A DNA stretch of 64,000 nucleotides from Caprimulgus europaeus (taxonomy: Eukaryota; Chordata; Aves; Caprimulgiformes; Caprimulgidae): NCBI GenBank assembly GCA_907165065.1, contig OU015525.1, forward strand, positions 5,582,537-5,646,536. Reading direction: 5' to 3'. The notes beneath the pieces are model-generated. The model saw only the letters and a program-made list of their open reading frames with translations, was not told the origin of the DNA and did not search any database. Shown here piece after piece: positions 57,291 through 64,000 of the stretch; position 1 is the first letter of the stretch; each line of letters starts with the position of its first letter. A program made the position numbers and the translations under genes.

Positions 57291-57566
57291 GTCTGAGGGC
57301 ACATGTTGGCCAAATGCTGCTGGAATCTTGTCAGGCTTGGTGCCATGACCACCTCCCTGGAGAGCCTGTTCCAGTGCTCCACCACCCTCTGCCTGAAGAA
57401 CCTTTTCCTAATGGCCAACCTCACCCTCTCCTAGCACATCTTCCTGCCATCTCCCCAGGTCCTGTCATTGGTCACCAGAGAGAAGAGCCCTTCCTCTTCC
57501 CCTTGGGAGGAAGTTTTAGACTGTGATGAGATCTCCTCTCTGTCTCCTCTTGTCCAGGCTGAACAG
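57291..57566 (-). mobile_element. CR1 LINE (Y-like), antisense, lacking the terminal tail
   Basis: gtctgagggcacatgttggc, ggaatcttgtcaggcttggt, cctggagagcctgttccagt, gaagaaccttttcctaatgg and ccaggtcctgtcattggtca make up the same subfamily as the sense copy at 60902-61372. The last roughly 100 bp of that subfamily (including the tail repeat) are missing at the left. Truncated at aggctgaacag on the right. Confidence 0.92.
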
Positions 57567-58149
57567 ATGGAAAGGGAAGAGTGCAAACACAATCAGGTTT
57601 ATCTAACAACAAATTGAAACTGTGGTCTGGTGATGTAATGAGAAATCACTTCTTCAAACTTTTATCTGATGGATTTACCTGTGAATTGTTATGCTTAGAG
57701 GCTGGGGAAAGAAGAAGCAGGAAAGCTCGAGCATATGAGCTAAACTTAATTTGTGTGTGCTTAAAAATGGGAGAAAAGTTCTCTGTCAGCCTCTTTGTGG
57801 GATGTTAGAGAAGCCCCTGGCGTGTTAAGCAAGCTGGTGAGATTACGTGGTACTGGTTAATGCATATGTACCAGTGGAGAGATCTCACTGCTGATTATTT
57901 AAGTGGATATTTTTGTGGCCGAACTACTTGTGAAATATGCAGAGAATTTCTTATTGTTAGCAGAAACAATGAAGATAAGATTGGACAAAGATGTTGAATG
58001 ATTTGAAGTGAAGGGATTTGTTATAGGAAGTGGTTAACCGCATTTGGAAGACTGGCCATATGTGTTTGCAAGCAAAATTGTTATTACCCACAATGTAGAG
58101 GTTCTTCAACCTACCTGGCTCTGAGGAACTCATCTGGAAGGTAATACAA
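57567..58149. other. Unique non-coding sequence
   Basis: No gene or repeat recognised. AT-rich, with a 75-codon frame (57581-57808) that partly follows the CR1 and has no known domain. Confidence 0.65.
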
Positions 58150-58289
58150 AATCACAGAATGGCCTAGAGTGGAAAAGACCTATAAGATCATCAAGTCCAA
58201 TCGTTAACCTCACACTGACAAGTCCCTAACTAAACCATTTCCCTCAGCACTATGTCTACATGACTCTTCAATCCCTCCAAGGACTCCAA
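58150..58289 (-). mobile_element. CR1 LINE (J-like), 3' part, split by another CR1
   Basis: aatcacagaatggcctagag, gaaaagacctataagatcat, ccaatcgttaacctcacact and ctcttcaatccctccaagga form the terminal 140 bp of a J-like CR1 in antisense. The element stops at ggactcca, where a different CR1 begins, and resumes at about 59099. Confidence 0.93.
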
Positions 58290-59098
58290 CACAGAATCAC
58301 AGAATCATAGGGATTGGAAGGGACCTCTGGAGATCATCCAGTCCAACCTCCCTGACAAAGCAGGTTCCCTACACCAGGTTGCACAGGAAAGTGTCCAGGT
58401 GGGTTTTGAACATCTCCAGAGATGGAGACTCCACACCCTCTCTGGTGTGAGTCTGTCCCAGGGCTCCGGCACCCTCACAGTAAAGACGTTATTCCTTAAG
58501 TTTGTGTGGAACTTTTGGTGTTCCAGTTTGTCCCCATTGCCTTTTCTCCTGCAACTGGGCACCACTGAAGCCCCATCCATTTGGTCCCTGCACTTCAAGT
58601 ATTTATAGACATTGATCAGATCCCCTCTCAGTCTGCTCTTCTCCAGGCTGAAGAGTCCCAGCTCTCTCAGCCTCTCCTCGTAAGGCAGATGCTCCAGGGC
58701 CCTCATCATCTTTTTGGCCTCCACTGGACTCTCTCTAGAAGATCCCTGTCTTTCTTGAACTGTGGAGCCCAGAACTGGACGCAGCACTCCAGATGTGGCC
58801 TCACCAGGGCAGAGTAGAGGGGAAGGAGAACCTCCCTTGACCTGCTGGCCACTCTCTTCTTAATGCACCCCAGGACACTGTTGGCCTTCTTAGCCACAAA
58901 GACACACTGCTGGCTCATGGCCAACCTGCTCTCCACCAGCACACTGAGGTCCTTTTCCACAGAGCTCCTCTCCAGCAGATCAGCCCCCAACCTGTACTGG
59001 TGCATGCAGTTATTCCTCCCCAGGTGAAGGACTCTACACTTGTTCTTGCTGAACCTCATCAGCTTCCTTTCCACCCAACTCTCCAACATGTCCAGGGC
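58290..59098 (-). mobile_element. CR1 LINE, about 810 bp, inserted in another CR1
   Basis: Starts cacagaatcacagaatcata, then gggattggaagggacctctg, and continues with its own 3' UTR and ORF2 C-terminus. The minus strand keeps a long ORF2 remnant: from about 59060 [13 protein letters not shown], then [46 protein letters not shown] and [19 protein letters not shown] frameshift passes the reading to the frame that gives [20 protein letters not shown]. These are the expected order of a CR1 ORF2 C-terminal third. The element ends in catgtccagg on the right, where the host J-like CR1 resumes. Confidence 0.95.
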
Positions 59099-59514
59099 AA
59101 CCACTGCCCTGGGCAAACTGTTCCAGTGGCTCAGAACCCTTTCAGGAAAGAAATTCTTCTTCACATCCAATCTCAACTGCCCTTGGCACAACTTGAGGCC
59201 ATTTCCTCTTGTCCTGTCCCTTGGTCCTTGGTTGAACAGACCCACCCCCACCTCTCTACACCCTCCTTTCAGGGAGTTTTAGAGTGAGAAGGTCTCCCTT
59301 CAGCCTCCTTTTCTCCAGGCTCAACAACTCCAGTTCCCTCAGCCGGGAACTCATCACACTTGTGCTCCAGACCCTTCCCCAGCTCCGTTGCCCTTCTCTG
59401 GACACGCTCCAGCACCTCCATGTCCTTCTTGGAGTGAGGGGCCCAAAACTGAAGCCAGCACTCAGGGTGTGGCCTCATTAGTGCCTGGTACAGGGGTAAG
59501 AGAACTTCCCTGGT
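59099..59514 (-). mobile_element. CR1 LINE (J-like), 5' part of the split copy
   Basis: ccactgccctgggcaaactg picks up where 58289 stopped (the unbroken order is gggactccaccactgccctg). It continues through ctttcaggaaagaaattctt, catttcctcttgtcctgtcc and the ORF2 C-terminus to ccctggtc. On the minus strand [18 protein letters not shown] and [10 protein letters not shown] are readable at about 59480-59385. Confidence 0.94.
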
Positions 59515-60901
59515 CAATTCATCACAGCCATTTTCACTGTCTTTTCCTTTTCTCTTGAGTAAATGATACTGTATTGATCCCAAAGCAGATGCAAGAGGAA
59601 AATTGTGGGGGTCCTGATACAAGTTTTCCTGCTGGGGATGGTGGAAGAGGCAGACTCCCTCATTTTGGGAGTATCCAGGCAATTCAATGAAGCAAGGTAG
59701 AACAAGTTCCTCACACTGTGACTGTTTCTTTGGGAAGGCTGATGCTTGCATTTCACTCCAGAGACAAATCAGGATTGTGGCTTTCAGAGAAATAAAATTG
59801 CTTCCCTGCTGTTTAAAAGGATTTTGTTGTCAGTGAGGGGCAAGATGTAAAGATGCACTTGTCACCTCCATGTTTCCTCCCAGCTGAGCTTGATGTCTCC
59901 TCTGAAGCTTGCCTGGATCTGTGGGGTCCACTCCACAGAAACTCATCTGCCCAGGTGTCCTTTGCACTTCCCAGTTCAGGTGTGTGGCTTCAGCTAGACT
60001 GAAATTAAATGATGAGAGGGAGCACTGCAACATTTATTTCTCTTTGTGGATCCAGTTACAGTTGCTTCTAATGCTACATCAAACAACAGGGCTGCCCTGT
60101 GACTTCTTTTTAAAATTAAATGCACTTACTTAAATAATCAGTTGAAGTCAATTATTTTAATATGCTGTGGGTGCAGTTTTATTGCATTTTACTTGCTGTA
60201 TCTCTTTTTGACTCATGTAACTCTTACAGAAAAGAGAGGAAATGTATTTAAGTTTCTTTATTTAAGAATTTGCTGTTGCTGTATGTTGACGAGAGAAGCT
60301 GTGGGTGCAGTAGCTGGGGAGTCTGAATTCCTCTCTTCATGAGCATGAGCAGTACAGGGCACATTTCCTCCATGCAGCAGTGCTAGTGTCCCCCAAATCC
60401 AGTTCAAGGGGAGTAACATTAGCTTGTTTCACACGTACGTTTTGCTTTGTTTTGTGTGTTATTTCACCCAGAGGCTGTTAAAGAGCTTTCATTCCTCATT
60501 CTGAAGGGCTGTGACTACACTACAACGAGGCTCCAAAGATCATGACCCTTCTCAGATACGTTTACTCAGATACAGAAATACATCTGAGGTATATTTATTC
60601 CGTGTTGGCTCGTTGCAACGTGCTGAATTCAGTTTATTGCCCAGGCACTAGATGCAGGATGCAAAGCATGTTAGAGAATTCAGGTTGTTGAAGAGATTCA
60701 TGGTAGGGTCCATCAGCTGCTCATAAATGCTATTAATTGACCCCCCTTGACATTGTTTGTATCCTTCTGATATCACCTGAACTGGAATCACTAAAGTGAA
60801 CTTCCTCACTTATGTATTTGACTGTATCAAACACTTAGCACATGAATTCTCATTTGTCACCTGATCAGATATCAAGAGCTTTGACTTTGGCCACTAAATT
60901 G
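59515..60901. other. Unique non-coding sequence
   Basis: No gene or repeat recognised. Composition is mixed. The minus-strand frame 59269-59751 runs from unique DNA into CR1 and is not a gene. Confidence 0.65.
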
Positions 60902-61372
60902 GTGAAGGGTTTAGAGGGGAAGCCATATGAGGAGAGGCTGAAGTCACTTGGATTGTTCAGCCTGGAGAAGTGGAGACTGAGAGGAGATCTCATCGTGGAC
61001 TAGAACTGCCTCACAAGGGGACGAGGAGGGGCAGGTGCTGATCTCTTCTCTCTGGAAGGGGCAGGCGCTGATCTCTTCTCTCTGGTGACCAATGATAGGA
61101 CCAGGGGAAATGGCAGGAAGATGTGCCAGGGGAGGATGAGGTTGGCCATGAGGGAAAGGTTCTCCAGGCACAGGGTGGTGGAGCACTGGAACAGGCTCGC
61201 CATGGAGGTGCTCATGGCACCAAGCCTGACAAGATTCCAGCAGCATTTGGCCAACATGTGCCCTCAGACACATGGTCTGAATGTTGGGATTGTCCTATGC
61301 TAGGGCAATAGTCGGACTTGATGATCCTTGTGGGTCCCTTCCAACTCACAACATTCTATCCATGATTCTATA
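60902..61372 (+). mobile_element. CR1 LINE (Y-like), sense, with a 30-bp duplication
   Basis: gtgaagggtttagaggggaa, atatgaggagaggctgaagt, gttcagcctggagaagtgga, gataggaccaggggaaatgg, gttggccatgagggaaaggt and ttgatgatccttgtgggtcc lead to the tail acaacattctatccatgatt. It carries a local 30-bp tandem duplication (61025-61084). It is the sense counterpart of 57291-57566. 5'-truncated. Confidence 0.95.
61025..61084 (+). repeat. 30-bp tandem duplication inside a CR1
   Basis: The two units (61025-61054 and 61055-61084) share ggggcagg, then one C/T difference, then gctgatctcttctctctgg. The usual Y-like CR1 has one copy, so the duplication happened in this copy or its source. Confidence 0.88.
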
Positions 61373-61799
61373 ACATCCCTTTCAAAGCTCTGTGCAGCCC
61401 TCACCTCTCCAAGGCAAGCTCTACATCCTCTGCTTTGCTGTCATCTGCAGTCCTGTTTTTCAACTTTTCAGCTAACTGACTCTTTCCTTTCTCTTAGGTG
61501 GCCTCTAATGTGTATCATAGCTCTGTTTGGCTCACCTTTAAGTTCACATAGGTTCCTCATCAGGACTGTTTTGCTTAAACTGGGAGTAAAAGAGTTCTTT
61601 CCATTTCCCAAACTCTCATAGAGCAGACTGTGACTCCATGCAAATCCTACACCAAACCTTGTTCGCTTGCACATCAGTTCAGGTTGTGTGCCTCAACTCT
61701 CAGCTTTTCTGTTTCTGTTTTGCTTTTGGTTCCATAGACCTTCAGGGGTTTTGAAGCTTATTTATAAATTTAATTCATCCTCAGAGCATTTGCATCAGA
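61373..61799. other. Unique non-coding spacer
   Basis: A 427-bp stretch between two sense CR1 tails with no recognised gene or repeat. Confidence 0.65.
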
Positions 61800-61963
61800 C
61801 AGAACAGGCTGCCTGGGGAAGTGGTTGAGTCCCCATCCCTGGAGGTATTTAAAAGACGGGTAGATGAGGTGCTCAGAGATATGGTTTAGTAGTGGACAGG
61901 TACAGTTGGACCTGATGATCTGAAAGGTCTTTTGCAACCAAACTATTCTATGATTCTGTGATT
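61800..61963 (+). mobile_element. CR1 LINE (J-like) 3' end, sense
   Basis: agaacaggctgcctggggaa, gtggttgagtccccatccct, aaaagacgggtagatgaggt, ttagtagtggacaggtacag and ttggacctgatgatctgaaa lead to the tail actattctatgattctgtga. About 165 bp, strongly 5'-truncated. Confidence 0.94.
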
Positions 61964-63349
61964 GTCTTGTTCCCATAGCAAAAGACTTAATCTGCTAGGG
62001 GTTTTTTTTAGTTAAATGGTAATCTTATTGCTAGGAAATAAGTCTAAAAGACACTGCATGTGATTTTTCTCCCAGTCTTTACAATAATGAACCCAAATTC
62101 TTTCTAAAATTGCATCCTGAAAATATGACAGTGGCCAGGAGCTGGAAATACAGTTCTTGACAGAGATACAGTACTTTGGCACTCCTTGTCTCCATTCGTC
62201 ATCACATATTATTCATAATGAAATAAATGACACCTTGGTTTGCCATAATTCCTCCCATCTCTGACTTCTTCAATTTCCACTTCCTCTTCTTCCATACATT
62301 AAAAGCAATACACAAATAAAAGCAGTTTATAACTAGAATGAAGTGGAGATAATTAGTGGGACTTGGGGAAGAGTTTTCAGCATTCTCGTGACTTGGTTCA
62401 TTGGTGACTACTAAATTTTAGTTTAAGAAAAATAATTTTAACAAGCATCTTTGCAATCTCTTCCCACTGCTGCCTGCCCCAGGAAATACATGAATGCTTC
62501 AGAGCTTTCATGCGCTCATCTGGGTCTTGCTTTTTGGGGAATTAATGGAATTTACCCTGTAATTTCGTAAAGCAGATATGTTGCTTTTCTGTCTTGTTTA
62601 GGTTACATAAAAGAATTGAGGAAGGAAAAAAACTGTGCAACTTTGTTGGGAACAGAGGCTGTTAAAGCCACAAATGTTCTCAGAATTATGTCATAATAAT
62701 AGTTTATTTAAAATAATATATCGATTATAATGGAAACATGACAGTATTAGATATTGATTTTTTGTTTTGTGTGCTTTCACATTATTTCAAGTAGCAAGTT
62801 TGTGATTTTTTTCCCCTTTCCCTTTGTGAGTATGTTAACAGGAAGGTCATAAGTAGAAAATAATTTTCAGAAATAGACTGTGGAGAGCTGGAGCCATCAC
62901 AATTATCTCAGTCTGTAACACAGGTTTAAATGTTGCTGCCCAAATGGGTGAATTTAAATCAAGCCTTCAGATAAGATTTTGGCGTGAATGTAGGAAAAAA
63001 AGAGTATTTTTGAAAACAGAAACCATAGAGCCAGAGGACCTGCCTGGTTAATGTCCTCTGTGGTTTTACTAATTGTGTTGTCCTCCTGACCCTCCATGTT
63101 ACATGTTTGTCTGTTTAGATCAGCCTTTTGTGTAAGACTGGAAGGAGTCTTTTCTGTGGATATCGGGGGTTTTATATTGGGTTTGGATAGTTATGACAAT
63201 GTTTGTATGTTCACATAAAACAACTTAAGCTTCCATGGACTGGTACACATTTTGGTTGACCATTCAGAGAGGGTCTGTGTTCAACAGTGGATCAGGTCAG
63301 ATGTCACTTGTCTAGCACGATGTTAAAAGTCTCCTCAGAGTTGCATAGG
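61964..63349. other. Unique AT-rich non-coding sequence
   Basis: No gene or repeat recognised. AT-rich segments at about 62690-62760. Nothing with splice support. Confidence 0.65.
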
Positions 63350-63744
63350 ATCACAGAATAACAGGTTGGAAGGGACCTCAAGGATCATCTGGTCCAATGT
63401 TTTGTGGCAAAAGCACAGTCTAGACAAGATGGCCCAGCACCCTGTCCAACTGAATCCTAAGTGTCCAGTGATGGGGAATCCACCACTTCCTTGGGGAGAT
63501 TATTCCAATGGCTGAATGTTCTTATTGTGAAAATTTTCCTCTTATGTCCAATCAGAATCTTCCCAGGAGTAACTTGTACCCATTACCCCTTGTCTTTTCC
63601 ACGTGAGTCCTTGTAAAAAGGGAGTTCCCATCTTCTTTGTAGCCATCCTTTTAGTACTGGAACATGGTGACGAGGTCTCCCCTAAGCCTTCTTTTCTAAA
63701 GGCTGAACAAACCCAGATCTCAGCCTTTCCTCATGTGGCAGGCT
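63350..63744 (-). mobile_element. CR1 LINE (X-like), antisense, about 395 bp
   Basis: atcacagaataacaggttgg, ggcaaaagcacagtctagac, aagatggcccagcaccctgt, cttggggagattattccaat, gaatcttcccaggagtaact and ggaacatggtgacgaggtct form the 3' UTR and C-terminal end of a CR1 subfamily seen only once in the window. It stops at atgtggcaggctt, where J-like sequence begins without the J-like tail. Confidence 0.92.
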
Positions 63745-63980
63745 TGTCCTGTCCCTTGGTCCTTGGTTGAACAGACCAACCCCCACCTCTCTCCACCCTC
63801 CTTTCAGGGACTTGGACAGAGCCAGAAGGTCTCCCCTCAGCCTCCTTTTCTCCAGGCTCAACACCCCCAGTTCCCTCAGCCGGGAACTCATCACACTTGT
63901 GCTCCAGACCCTTCCCCAGCTCCGTTGCCCTTCTCTGGACACCTCCAGCACCTCCAAGTCCTTCTTGGAGTGAGGGGCCC
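63745..63980 (-). mobile_element. Internal CR1 (J-like) fragment, antisense
   Basis: gtcctgtcccttggtccttg, gttgaacagaccaaccccca, tttcagggacttggacagag and gacacctccagcacctccaa belong inside a J-like CR1 (compare 59210-59455). The 3' UTR is missing on the left and the order is lost after ggggccca at 63980. A 5-bp-scale deletion in gacacgctcc gives gacacctcc. The last 20 bases of the window (63981-64000) are not recognised. Confidence 0.92.
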
Positions 63981-64000
63981 AGGAGATGCAACGAAGTTGT

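Noticed and set aside
58305..59251. Long minus-strand open frames (160 and 181 codons)
   Set aside because: They are the decayed ORF2 C-terminal third of the inserted CR1, joined across a frameshift. Not a host gene.
1..64000. CRISPR arrays, operons, tRNA or rRNA genes
   Set aside because: No regularly spaced identical repeats, no cloverleaf with A and B boxes that I can find, no rRNA blocks. The sequence is vertebrate in character.

Overview
The window looks like non-coding bird DNA, from a gene desert or a very long intron. The evidence is a heavy load of CR1 retrotransposon ends (3' ends made of ATTCTATG-like 8-mers, mostly truncated at the 5' side), solo LTRs of an ERVL-like type (TG...CA ends, 5-bp target duplications), AT-rich CpG-poor unique sequence between them, and no satellite or SINE arrays. 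The CR1 subfamilies (J-like, X-like and Y-like by remembered consensus) and the LTR type suggest a neoavian bird rather than a fowl, but the species cannot be read from this sequence. I see no protein-coding gene that I can support. The longest open frames fall inside CR1 copies or inside the tandem repeat of one LTR.

Layout. 0-5.8 kb: unique AT-rich DNA. 5.8-7.2 kb: a very old CR1 copy split by a 590-bp solo LTR. 9-13.2 kb: three CR1 copies, the first preceded by a perfect 13-bp hairpin. 16-20.2 kb: a decayed LINE reverse-transcriptase fragment, then three independent solo LTRs in 3.7 kb, one (17421-18570) carrying a roughly 48-bp GC-rich tandem array. 24.6-25.4 kb: a CR1 with a second CR1 end inserted in it. 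26.3-26.9 kb: an LTR cut short at its U3 side. 27-34.9 kb: mostly unique sequence, including a dense run of TAAT/ATTA motifs at about 30.2-30.7 kb and one CR1 end. 34.9-41.5 kb: CR1 copies in both orientations and a sixth LTR. 41.5-57.3 kb: mostly unique, with a few short CR1 ends and some stretches that resemble conserved non-coding sequence. 57.3-64 kb: the CR1-densest part, with a clear three-piece nested insertion (58150-59514) and a junction of two CR1 subfamilies at the right edge.

Nothing here forms an operon or pathway. The readable content is a record of transposition: old LINEs were hit by LTR elements that later collapsed to solo LTRs, and younger CR1 copies landed in older ones. 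I did not find a new enzymatic or defence system. The most useful leads are the nested insertions, the LTR cluster and its tandem array, a locally identical 96-bp stretch shared by two distant CR1 copies, and a few unique segments whose conservation should be tested.
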